A stretch of DNA of 29,562 nucleotides from Clostridium sp. CAG:273 (GTDB taxonomy: Bacteria; Bacillota; Clostridia; TANB77; CAG-508): the NCBI GenBank assembly GCA_000438355.1, contig FR901492.1, forward strand, positions 1 through 29,562. Reading direction: 5' to 3'. This document shows, one piece after another, positions 8,825 through 16,571 of this stretch. Within the stretch, counting starts at the first letter, position 1; the number at the start of each line of letters is the position of its first letter. Made by a program: the position numbers and the translations under genes. The notes below the pieces were generated by a model. The model was given only the letters and a program-made list of their open reading frames with translations. It had not been told where the DNA came from and made no database searches.

Positions 8825-11800
8825 CTATTTTTTATTTAAAACTTTCTTTTTTATTATAATAATTCCTGCTACAACTATTCCTAATGCTATAACAATTATT
8901 ATTGAATATCCTACTATCTTACCAGTAACTACTGATAATACAATATCGGCTTGTCCAAAGTCATCTTCTGACTCTAACTTATTTGCAGGTTCTGAGTCAA
9001 TATCTTGTAATCCCGCATCATTTGTTGCCTCATATATTTCTGAAGTGTTACTCATTATACTTCCTAAACTTTCAGGTGTTAATTTTTTAGTTAATACTAA
9101 TTTAATTTCTTTACTTTCACCTGGATTTATCTTTTTATTTGCAAGACTTGAAGAATATATTGTATCTCCATTTTTTGATATATACCAGTCTGGGTTTACT
9201 TCTGAACTAAATGTCACATCTTCTGGTAAATAGTCTATTATTTTATTTGCATATCCAGGTATCGCACCTTCATTTGTTACTACTATTTTGTATTCTACTA
9301 CTATATTACTCTTTCCTGCATTTTGTCTTAAAATTTCTACTTTAGTAAATGTTTCATTATCATAATCTGTTTGACTTGTACCTATTGTTGGAGTTGTTAA
9401 TGTTATTTTAGTTATGAATTTGTCCAATTTTAAGTCAAATTTTTCTTCTCCATATACTCCTATATCAATATATCTAATATTTTTATCTACAACTTTAATT
9501 GTATCTGTCATTCCTACATTAGTTTTATTTCCATCTAGTACTACTTCCATATTAATTGCATCTGAGTTTGATGTTGTAGGTACTCCATTTTTTTGATATG
9601 TTGTTATTGTATATCTTGAATTATCGTATACGAATACTACTAAGTAATTGTTTGGTTGTAATCCTGTAAATTCATATTTTCCATTATTATCTGTAGTTGC
9701 AATTTTTCTTTCTTCTGTCTTAGAGTCTGTTACTACTTGGTTATTTTCTTTATATAAAAGCATTACTTTTACATCTGATAATTTTGATTCATCATCTTGT
9801 CTTTCTCCATCCTTGTTGCTATCTACCCATGCTACTCCAGATATTTTATATCCATTTTTTTGTGTTTCTATTTCTTCTTCTGCAGTTGGTTTATATTCTA
9901 AATAATGAGTTACTTCATTTACTGTTGTTTCGTTTACTCCATCTGCATATGCTATCGCTTTATTTACAATTGCTTTTCCGTCATCATCTGGATTTTCTAG
10001 CTCACCTGTTACATATATATATACCTCTGCTGTCTCGCCTTTAAATATTTCTGGAATTTTTACTGTTACTTTTCCGTCTTCGCTTTTTATTTCAGCAGCT
10101 ACTATCATGTCTTCCCCCGAATTATTATAATTTTTAATTACTGCTGTTGCTGAATTATAATATACTTCTGGTGCTAAAGTATCAACTATTGTTGCATTAT
10201 ATATATTTGTACCTCCATTTGCTGTTATTCTAAATACATATCTAAAAGCTTCTCTTTCTTTAACATATTGTTCTGCTGGTTTTACTTGTTCTACTTTCAT
10301 TCCTACATTTCCAAAATGTATCCATCTCTCATTTGAATATAAAGTAAATCCTAAGTCACTATCTATACTTGCTTTGGTAGAAAATTCATTTGGAGTATTT
10401 GCCCCTAAAATATATTTTACATTTACATTTACTTTAGCATTTGTTTCTAAGTCACCTAATGTAATTACTATTTTATCTGCTTGAGTATTTATTCCATCTG
10501 TTTTTACAGTGTCTCCTATTTTTACTGTTACTTGTTCTACTTTTGCACTAGTTGGCATTGGTATAGTTAAAGTAGCATTTTTTATTGTATCCATTGTTTT
10601 ATTATGAAATTTAACTTCGTAATTTACTGTTTCACCATTTAAATATGTTCTATTTTCTTGTGTATTAGGTGCATTTATAAATTCATATTTTCCTATTTCT
10701 TCTACTTTAAACTTATACTCTTCTGATTTTATTTCTCCTTCTATATTATCTGCAGAAACTTTAGCTATTACATTCATTACTGTTTCTTCTGGATACCCAT
10801 CTTGCGGTATATTTGTCTCTCTATTTGTTCTAACCTCAAATATTGCTTTTGCTGTACTTCCTGCTTTTATTGTTCCAATATCTATAGTATCACTAGTTTT
10901 ATTTGTTTCGTCATATACATTTGCACCTTCATCAAAAGTTACAAAATATGCTTGTTCTGGTACATCTACTGTTAACTTAGCATTTACTGCATCTAAATCT
11001 CCAGTATTTTTAACTTCAACATAAAGTCTTACATATTGTCCATTAAATACTCTTCCATCTGCTGCTGCACTTGATGAAAGTTTTATTTCTAATTCAGGTC
11101 CTTTTCCTGTTGTTAGATTTAATATTGGTGCTTGTTTACTTTCAGCCATTGTTGCTTCTGAGGCTTCATTTGTATAATATGTTTTGTACATTGTTGCTGC
11201 ATTTTTGTTGTAACCAATATTATTTGGTAACTCTATTTCATAGTTAAATTCGATTGTTCCTGTTGCTTCTATTTTATCTTTTAATACTATTAAATATGAT
11301 TTTGCTTTGGTTAAATCTGTTTGAGAAGTTGTCCATCCATTTGATGTATCTTTTAAATCTTTATTTGCATCTGTTTTCTCAGAATAATAAACTTCTATTT
11401 TAGATGTATCCATACCTAAAACTGAAATTGCTTTTGATACACTAAATGTTGTTGTATTTTCTAAATCGTCTGTTGAGTCTATTTTTTTGTTTCCTTGTGA
11501 AGGAAATCTTCCTAATATACATACATTACTAATTGAATTTGTATTATTATTTGTTAATGTTCCTTTAACCGTTGCTATTCTTTTATTAGCAAATGGTGCT
11601 ATTTCTACATCTACAGACTCATCTGTAATTGATAGTATTCCTGATGCTCCTTCTTTATAATTGTCAATTCCTGCTGATACCATAACACCTGTTGGAACTA
11701 CAAAATTTACATCTGTTTTTACCATTCCTTTTATTTCTTGTGCATTAGAATTTGCTTTTGCTCTTACAACAGAATTAGTTGCATTGTTTATATTTGCTCC

Positions 11801-13891
11801 TTCTGGTGTAATATTACTTGTTTCATACAAATCTGTATTTTCATTTGTATAATACATAACTATTTGTTCATTTTTTCTTGGTGTTAATTTATTTAAAGTA
11901 ACATCTGCACTTATTACTACTGTTGCTCCTTGTATTTCCGTATTTTCTGTATTGTATTTTGTTTGAGTTCCCTCAAATTCTATTCTTATTACCTTTTTGC
12001 CATTTCTTTCTATTAATTCTGCTTTTTTATATTTTAATTCATCTTCAAATAGTAATTTACTACTTTTTATTTCTATTGTTTCTATGTATTCTGGTAATTC
12101 AATTTCTATCATTGGATTTTTATATAATGCATTGTATACATTTGATGTATCTAATAAAGCTCTAATTTCTACATTTTCATTTTTTACTAATGTAGATAAG
12201 TCCGATTTATTTATAGTTAATTTTGCTTTTGATACAGGTTCTTCCATTTTAATTTTTATATTACCACTAACTGCTTCTGTACTTGTTTTTAATGCTACTT
12301 CACTTGACAAATTTGAAACTTCTCTTATTTGTGATTTTGAGTAATCTAATTTTCCCTTTATTGCTTTTTCTATTTCGATTTCTATTTTTCCTTCTATAAT
12401 AGGTTTAGATGTTTTTATAGTTACTTGGTTTACATCTTCTTTAGAAATATCTAAAATATATTTTCCTGTATTATCTTTTTCTGTATCTTTATTTATTTCT
12501 CCTATTTTTGTTTTATCTGTTTTAAATACTTCTATCTTTCCATCTTTGCCTAACATTTTCTTAAAAATATCTTCGGCAACTTTTATTTTTTTATTATATG
12601 TATAATTTGTTCCTCCGACTGTAGTACTTATGTTTTTTTCATCATTAATTTCAAATTTATCTATTGCTTGATTTAGTTCCAATTCATTTTCTATACCTGC
12701 ATAAGCAATATCTATTATATAATTTTCATTATAAATTGTTTCGTTCAATCCATCTTTTTTATCATAATTTGCATATATATAACCTTTACTTATTTTCTCA
12801 TTTGATGAGATTGAAACTGTATTAATATTTCCAATTTTGTCTTTTAGTGTATAGTCATATGCAAAATCTTTATTTATATTAGTCTCTACGTTATTGTATA
12901 AACTCATTTTTACATTTAATTTTAATGTTCCTTTTACTTCATTGCTTAAAACATAATCATAAACTTCTTTACCTTTATAAATGAAGTTTACTAAAATTTC
13001 ATCTACTGAATTCTTTTTCCAACTAATATTATTTTGATCATTAGGATTATTTGTTAATTTTATTTCTAATTTTCCATTTTCTTTGTTATATGTATAATTG
13101 TCTTGATTAAATTCTACACCATTTTCTTTTCCATTTGTAGCATTTGTATTATTTACTGTAACTTTAACCTCTTCTGGTTTAGCTTCGTTTATTAATGGAA
13201 CTTCTACTGTAGTTATTTGTTCTTTTACTGGCATTGAATTATCTTTTACTTTATTAGAAATTAATGATTGAAATATTACACCATATTCTTCTCCAACATT
13301 GTATGGAATATATTTTGATAGTTGTGTCGTATTTTCTATTTCTGCTGTTCCATTCCATTCAACTTGAGTTTTAATTGTTTTTGTTACAGCTTTTGTATTT
13401 CCATTTATATCTATATAATTAGCTGTTAAAATAACATCAGTAACTTTAGAGAAATTATCTGCCTTTACATTTTCTTCATTTAGAATTTTAATTGGCACCT
13501 CTATAGTTACTTCCTCACCTTTATTTATTGAATTTAAAGTTATTGTATCTTTATTATCATTAACTTTTTGGACGTACTCAGATTTAATCTTGTCACTATC
13601 TATTATAAAGTTTGCGTTTGAAAAATTAACTACAATATCTTTTAAATACCCTTCTTCTTTTACTTTAAGATTTAAATATATCTTTCCTTCTTCTGTAGTT
13701 TTATATTCTTTTCCATGTACACCATCATCAAAGTAGCTATTAAATTCTACTTTTGAGTTGTTTGTTTTTGTATTCTGTTCTTCTAATTCTCCTCCATAAG
13801 CTATAACTTCTCCACCAAGTACTAATAAATTAGAAAATACTAGTATTGTGGTTATTATTGCTGATGTTACTTTTGTTATTACTTTTCCCAT
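8825..13891 (-). CDS. Giant surface protein with DUF11-like and SdrD_B-like domains, membrane-anchored
   Basis: 1688 residues, first gene of the two-gene surface operon. ATG start behind a near-perfect TAGGAGGT. A signal peptide (about 1-32) is followed by about 900 residues of beta-rich, Lys/Asn/Thr-rich sequence I cannot assign. Several DUF11-like modules then start near residues 934, 1070 and 1190, with the typical VKNTG / VKFHN / FRITANGG strands. An SdrD_B-like domain at about 1344-1424 has a calcium-loop-like DSNKDGERQDD and the NGKYEFTGLQP signature. A final module at about 1487-1640 starts LKLDKFITKI and contains VVTNEG. The C-terminus is SVVTGK, a transmembrane helix and a KKKVLNKK tail. 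No catalytic motif is seen, which suggests a long stalk or scaffold. The anchor module resembles that of the 1401-residue protein at 25212-29417. Confidence 0.9.
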   Translation of the reverse strand: MGKVITKVTSAIITTILVFSNLLVLGGEVIAYGGELEEQNTKTNNSKVEFNSYFDDGVHGKEYKTTEEGKIYLNLKVKEEGYLKDIVVNFSNANFIIDSDKIKSEYVQKVNDNKDTITLNSINKGEEVTIEVPIKILNEENVKADNFSKVTDVILTANYIDINGNTKAVTKTIKTQVEWNGTAEIENTTQLSKYIPYNVGEEYGVIFQSLISNKVKDNSMPVKEQITTVEVPLINEAKPEEVKVTVNNTNATNGKENGVEFNQDNYTYNKENGKLEIKLTNNPNDQNNISWKKNSVDEILVNFIYKGKEVYDYVLSNEVKGTLKLNVKMSLYNNVETNINKDFAYDYTLKDKIGNINTVSISSNEKISKGYIYANYDKKDGLNETIYNENYIIDIAYAGIENELELNQAIDKFEINDEKNISTTVGGTNYTYNKKIKVAEDIFKKMLGKDGKIEVFKTDKTKIGEINKDTEKDNTGKYILDISKEDVNQVTIKTSKPIIEGKIEIEIEKAIKGKLDYSKSQIREVSNLSSEVALKTSTEAVSGNIKIKMEEPVSKAKLTINKSDLSTLVKNENVEIRALLDTSNVYNALYKNPMIEIELPEYIETIEIKSSKLLFEDELKYKKAELIERNGKKVIRIEFEGTQTKYNTENTEIQGATVVISADVTLNKLTPRKNEQIVMYYTNENTDLYETSNITPEGANINNATNSVVRAKANSNAQEIKGMVKTDVNFVVPTGVMVSAGIDNYKEGASGILSITDESVDVEIAPFANKRIATVKGTLTNNNTNSISNVCILGRFPSQGNKKIDSTDDLENTTTFSVSKAISVLGMDTSKIEVYYSEKTDANKDLKDTSNGWTTSQTDLTKAKSYLIVLKDKIEATGTIEFNYEIELPNNIGYNKNAATMYKTYYTNEASEATMAESKQAPILNLTTGKGPELEIKLSSSAAADGRVFNGQYVRLYVEVKNTGDLDAVNAKLTVDVPEQAYFVTFDEGANVYDETNKTSDTIDIGTIKAGSTAKAIFEVRTNRETNIPQDGYPEETVMNVIAKVSADNIEGEIKSEEYKFKVEEIGKYEFINAPNTQENRTYLNGETVNYEVKFHNKTMDTIKNATLTIPMPTSAKVEQVTVKIGDTVKTDGINTQADKIVITLGDLETNAKVNVNVKYILGANTPNEFSTKASIDSDLGFTLYSNERWIHFGNVGMKVEQVKPAEQYVKEREAFRYVFRITANGGTNIYNATIVDTLAPEVYYNSATAVIKNYNNSGEDMIVAAEIKSEDGKVTVKIPEIFKGETAEVYIYVTGELENPDDDGKAIVNKAIAYADGVNETTVNEVTHYLEYKPTAEEEIETQKNGYKISGVAWVDSNKDGERQDDESKLSDVKVMLLYKENNQVVTDSKTEERKIATTDNNGKYEFTGLQPNNYLVVFVYDNSRYTITTYQKNGVPTTSNSDAINMEVVLDGNKTNVGMTDTIKVVDKNIRYIDIGVYGEEKFDLKLDKFITKITLTTPTIGTSQTDYDNETFTKVEILRQNAGKSNIVVEYKIVVTNEGAIPGYANKIIDYLPEDVTFSSEVNPDWYISKNGDTIYSSSLANKKINPGESKEIKLVLTKKLTPESLGSIMSNTSEIYEATNDAGLQDIDSEPANKLESEDDFGQADIVLSVVTGKIVGYSIIIVIALGIVVAGIIIIKKKVLNKK

Positions 13892-13923
13892 AGTGACCTC
13901 CTAAACATAATATCTCATACTTT

Positions 13924-13952
13924 ATTATAACCCATTTTTACTTTGTTTTCAA
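13924..13952 (-). promoter_or_regulatory. Sigma-A promoter of the surface-protein operon
   Basis: On the minus strand, TTGAAA (-35, 13947-13952), a 17-nt spacer, then TATAAT (-10, 13924-13929). The predicted start near 13916 leaves a leader of about 25 nt before the ATG at 13891, with AGGAGGT in between. The match to the vegetative consensus is strong and the position is right. Confidence 0.8.
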
Positions 13953-14143
13953 TGGTTTTAGCATTATTTCATAATGTTTTTTGCATATTTTCCCTATTTT
14001 TATAATTATATCCTATTGTAGCATTTTTCGCTTACATTTCAATATGTAATATATTCTTATTTTCTACATACAATTTTTATATTTACGGAAGGTCGTTTTG
14101 CCTTTTTTATTAAATTTTAATTACAATTTTATTACTATATTAC

Positions 14144-14189
14144 AAAAAAGGTTAATAGTATAATAAATATAAAACTATTAACCTTTTTT
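14144..14189 (-). terminator. Hairpin terminator, probably for the thioredoxin gene
   Basis: A perfect 16-bp inverted repeat, arms 14144-14159 and 14174-14189, with a 14-nt loop. The arms end in six A/T pairs, so a U-run follows the stem on either strand. It lies about 178 nt past the thioredoxin stop and upstream of the surface-operon promoter, so it would insulate the two units. Confidence 0.75.
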
Positions 14190-14366
14190 ATTTTTGATAT
14201 TCTGCTAATTTTATACTAATCTAAAAACAAAATATTTTACTTCACTATTTCTCCCATTTCATTAATTTATATAACTTATTCTTTATTATTGTTTTTGTAA
14301 TTTATATACATTGTTTCTTTATTATTATTTTCGCTAATTGATTGTGTCTTAATCTATTAAAGTTCT

Positions 14367-15059
14367 TTAATATTCTTCCAATTTTTTTATAATCTCTTCT
14401 TTTGTTAATTTTCCTGATTTTTCTTCACTTCCAACTTTCTCTCTTATATCTCCATATTCATCTACAAATATAGTACATGGATATCTTTCTATTCCATAAA
14501 TATCTAAACATTTTTTTCCTTCATCTATTAAAACTGGTACCTCAATATTATTTTTTTGTATATAAGCTGCAATTTCTTCTTGATATGTCTTATATTCTGA
14601 ATTTTCTCCCAACGTTGGAGAAACTATTGTTAAAAATATTGCATCATTGTATTCTTCGCTTAATTCATTTATTATAGGAACTTCTTCTTTACAAGGCGTA
14701 CACCATACTGCCCAATAGAGTATGACAACTTTTTTTCCTCTATAATTTGATAAACTAACTTTATTTCCATTTTGATCTATTAGTGTAAAATCTGTTTTTT
14801 TTGTTTCAAAATCTATTTTACTTTCATTAGATACATTTCCCCCTGTATTATTTCCATTACTTTCGCCAGAACTGTTTTGAAAATCCCCTTCATTCTCTTC
14901 TTTATTTACATTTAATGCATTTTCCGAATTCAGATTTTGTAAATTACTATTTTTTCTTAAATTAATAATATTAAACTCATCTGCAACTATAAATACTATA
15001 AAAATAATTACTATAATGAGTAATAAAACTAATAAAAACATTAAACTTTTTTTCTTCAT
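14367..15059 (-). CDS. Membrane-anchored TlpA/ResA-like thiol-disulfide oxidoreductase
   Basis: 230 residues. An N-terminal uncleaved signal anchor (about residues 5-27) is followed by an Asn/Ser/Glu-rich linker to about 80. A thioredoxin-fold AhpC/TSA-Redoxin domain starts at the FTLIDQNGNKVSLSNYRGK segment. The active site is WCTPC near residue 120, typical of TlpA/ResA/CcmG-like proteins, which reduce or shuffle disulfides outside the membrane. The later YPCTIFVDEYG segment carries the cis-Pro-type region (RYPCT). The substrate is unknown; the Cys-containing surface proteins nearby are conceivable clients, but that is inference. The start has only a weak GAAAAGA directly upstream. A much stronger AAAGGAGG sits 41 nt before the ATG, across a hairpin. 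Confidence 0.93.
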   Translation of the reverse strand: MKKKSLMFLLVLLLIIVIIFIVFIVADEFNIINLRKNSNLQNLNSENALNVNKEENEGDFQNSSGESNGNNTGGNVSNESKIDFETKKTDFTLIDQNGNKVSLSNYRGKKVVILYWAVWCTPCKEEVPIINELSEEYNDAIFLTIVSPTLGENSEYKTYQEEIAAYIQKNNIEVPVLIDEGKKCLDIYGIERYPCTIFVDEYGDIREKVGSEEKSGKLTKEEIIKKLEEY

Positions 15060-15108
15060 TTCTTTTCTTCGTATAGTTAAAGTTATTTATTATACGAATT
15101 CCTCCTTT
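15060..15108 (-). promoter_or_regulatory. Bipartite ribosome-binding site: strong Shine-Dalgarno sequence, then stem-loop, then ATG
   Basis: Reading the minus strand: AAAGGAGG (15108-15101), two A's, TTCGTATA (15098-15091), a 15-nt loop, TATACGAA (15075-15068), GAAAAGAA, then the ATG of the thioredoxin gene. The 8-bp stem is perfect and the loop can form an inner TAAA/TTTA stem. Folded, the Shine-Dalgarno sequence and the ATG would be about 10 nt apart, an ideal spacing. No ATG, GTG or TTG sits at a proper distance behind the Shine-Dalgarno sequence otherwise. The same palindrome could instead be a DNA operator. Confidence 0.5.
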
Positions 15109-15182
15109 ATTTAAAATTTATTATAATTTTTATACATTGCTGTAATTAGTGTTTTTTATATCATTCATTTTAATTAGTATAT

Positions 15183-15198
15183 TTGAATTATAATTCAA
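15183..15198. promoter_or_regulatory. 16-bp perfect palindrome in divergent promoter region (possible operator)
   Basis: TTGAATTATAATTCAA reads the same on both strands. It lies between the divergent thioredoxin gene and the small-gene cassette, about 20 nt upstream of the cassette's -35 element. Size and form fit a dimeric repressor of MarR or similar type. The regulator cannot be named from sequence. Confidence 0.4.
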
Positions 15199-15217
15199 TT
15201 TAAATTTGTCGTCAACA

Positions 15218-15246
15218 TTCACATTTTACTTTTTATAGAATATACT
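15218..15246 (+). promoter_or_regulatory. Promoter of the three-gene small-ORF cassette
   Basis: TTCACA (15218-15223), a 17-nt spacer and TATACT (15241-15246) match the sigma-A consensus at 5 of 6 bases in each hexamer. The start codon is about 35 nt downstream of the predicted transcription start. A sporulation sigma factor cannot be excluded. Confidence 0.55.
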
Positions 15247-15286
15247 ATTATAGTTTCAAATATATATTATTTAGAGGAGTGATTTA

Positions 15287-15442
15287 ATGAATAACATGGA
15301 CATGGCAAAATTAATGAATATGTTGTCACAAATGGATAAAAGGGAATTGGAACAAGGACTTACAAAAGTTGCTCAAATTTTGAATTCACCTGAAAAAGAT
15401 AAAATTATAAACGAAATTAATAAAAACAATCCAAATCATTAG
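15287..15442 (+). CDS. Small conserved-looking protein, 51 aa, unknown function
   Basis: A 51-residue ORF beginning MNNMDMAKLMNMLSQMDK and ending INKNNPNH, with a good AGAGGAG 7 nt before the ATG and a promoter just upstream. It is Met- and Lys-rich and predicted amphipathic-helical (a KLMNMLSQM heptad-like pattern and a GLTKVAQIL helix). It has no membrane segment or signal peptide. It is first in a run of three same-strand small genes. It shares a loose pattern with the N-terminus of the next gene product (a short helix of the form LxxxxSxM). I do not recognise a family with a known function. The RBS, promoter and codon pattern support a real gene. Confidence 0.75.
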   Translation: MNNMDMAKLMNMLSQMDKRELEQGLTKVAQILNSPEKDKIINEINKNNPNH

Positions 15443-15451
15443 AATTATTAC

Positions 15452-15481
15452 TATAATAAAATATAATTATATTTTATTATA
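15452..15481. repeat. 30-bp perfect AT palindrome
   Basis: The left half, 15452-15466, is the exact reverse complement of 15467-15481. It is made only of A and T and lies 9 nt after the 51-aa ORF. It could form a cruciform or an mRNA hairpin. Confidence 0.6.
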
Positions 15482-15491
15482 TAAAAATGAA

Positions 15492-15513
15492 TTAATTTGT
15501 TCTAACAAATTAA
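15492..15513 (+). repeat. 10-bp inverted repeat before the 200-aa ORF
   Basis: TTAATTTGTT (15492-15501), a CT spacer, and AACAAATTAA (15504-15513), directly before the AAAGGGA ribosome-binding site of the next gene. No U-run follows, so it is more likely an mRNA processing or translation-control hairpin than a terminator. Confidence 0.5.
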
Positions 15514-15531
15514 AAGAAAGGGATTTTTTAT

Positions 15532-16134
15532 ATGAATGAAGATATGTCTAACTTAATAAATAAGTTTAGTTCTATGTTGAAAAATAATGAACTACCTCCT
15601 GAATTATCTAATGTACTTCAAAGTGTTACAGGTAATTCTGTAAGTAGTAACACTAATAGTAATCCTAATCGAAATTTTAGCAGTAAATATAACAAAAATG
15701 GCTCTAATCATAATTATAATAATTCTATAGGCAATAATTTTTGTAATAGTTCTAATGATAATTTAAATAATTCTTATAGAGATATATCTTCAGATTCAAA
15801 AAATTCTGCAAATATTGGAAATATAGACTTTAGTAATATTAATATAGATGCGATAAAAAACATACTTGGGCAAAATAGTAATAGTGATAGTAAGAAAAAT
15901 AATGATTCTAGCTCATTTAATATTGATATAAACACCATGTTAAAAATGAAATCTATAATAGATGCAATGAATAGCCAAAAAGATGACCCAAGAGCCAATC
16001 TTTTAAAGTCATTAAAACCATATTTAAAAGAAAGCCGAAAAGAAAAAGTAGATCAATATATTAAAATTTTTAGTATGGAAAAAGTATTTGAACAATTTAA
16101 TCCTCTTGGTGGTGATAAGAAAAATGATGTATAA
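15532..16134 (+). CDS. Asn/Ser-rich protein of unknown function, 200 aa
   Basis: Second gene of the cassette; ATG 8 nt after AAAGGGA. A short helical N-terminus (MNEDMSNLINKFSSMLKN) is followed by a long low-complexity Asn/Ser-rich middle (about residues 35-125). The C-terminus is structured-looking and charged: PRANLLKSLKPYLKESRKEK continuing as VDQYIKIFSMEKVFEQF. The two ends look constrained while the middle looks like a flexible spacer. There is no signal peptide or membrane segment. The LLxxLKPYLxxxRxEKxD pattern seems to recur in hypothetical proteins of spore-forming Firmicutes, but that is memory, not a search. Function is unknown. The next gene starts inside its last codons, so the two are translationally coupled. 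Confidence 0.85.
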   Translation: MNEDMSNLINKFSSMLKNNELPPELSNVLQSVTGNSVSSNTNSNPNRNFSSKYNKNGSNHNYNNSIGNNFCNSSNDNLNNSYRDISSDSKNSANIGNIDFSNINIDAIKNILGQNSNSDSKKNNDSSSFNIDINTMLKMKSIIDAMNSQKDDPRANLLKSLKPYLKESRKEKVDQYIKIFSMEKVFEQFNPLGGDKKNDV

Positions 16135-16516
16135 TTATCCATTTTTTTCATTTCCTTCTTTTAGAAATTATAATTATTATCAATCACAACACAATAAATA
16201 TACAAATAATACTATAAAGAAATTTCAAACAAAATCAATGATAAATGAAGAAAAAAATAGTTCTAATAATAAACATCGTAATTTTAATACTTGCATTGAT
16301 TCTTCTAATTCTCATACTAATACCAATACCAATACTGATACTAATTTAAAGAAACACCCAGAAATAAAAAAAGATAATAGTGAAGTTTTTGAAATATTTG
16401 GTATAAAGCTTCATTTCGACGATATTTTACTAATTTGCCTTATATTTTTTCTATATAGTGAAGGTGTTAAAGATGATTATTTATTTATTTCTCTAATTTT
16501 GTTATTATTAAGTTAA
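16124..16516 (+). CDS. Small protein with two C-terminal hydrophobic segments, unknown function
   Basis: About 130 residues from the ATG at 16124, overlapping the end of the 200-aa gene by 11 nt. GGTGGTGA lies 8 nt upstream. An ATG at 16088 is in frame but lies deep inside the previous gene and lacks a ribosome-binding site. The N-terminus is aromatic and Asn-rich (MMYNYPFFSFPSF). The middle is Asn/Thr/Lys-rich and contains a TNTNTNTDTN run. The C-terminus has two hydrophobic stretches, FDDILLICLIFFLY and YLFISLILLLLS, separated by a short charged turn, and ends almost at the second. This suggests a membrane hairpin with a disordered head. I recognise no characterised family. Confidence 0.75.
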   Translation: MMYNYPFFSFPSFRNYNYYQSQHNKYTNNTIKKFQTKSMINEEKNSSNNKHRNFNTCIDSSNSHTNTNTNTDTNLKKHPEIKKDNSEVFEIFGIKLHFDDILLICLIFFLYSEGVKDDYLFISLILLLLS

Positions 16517-16555
16517 AAAAAGGTTTCCATAATAATATTATGAAAACCTTTTTTA
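16515..16555. terminator. Bidirectional terminator between the small-ORF cassette and minC
   Basis: Inverted repeat with a long A/T-flanked stem: AAAAAAGGTTT and CATAAT on the left; ATTATG and AAACCTTTTTT on the right. There is one C/A mismatch and a loop of about 3 nt. It begins at the stop of the plus-strand cassette and ends 17 nt from the minC stop, so it serves both convergent units. Confidence 0.88.
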
Positions 16556-16571
16556 ACTTTCTTTTAAATCT

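Larger units (their letters stand above)
13892..14366. other. Intergenic region between the surface operon and the thioredoxin gene
   Basis: 475 nt of very AT-rich sequence with no credible gene on either strand. It contains the surface-operon promoter (13924-13952) and a strong hairpin (14144-14189). The stretches 13953-14143 and 14190-14366 show nothing recognisable except imperfect repeats of a TTTCTTTATTATT-like string near 14280-14330. Confidence 0.65.
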
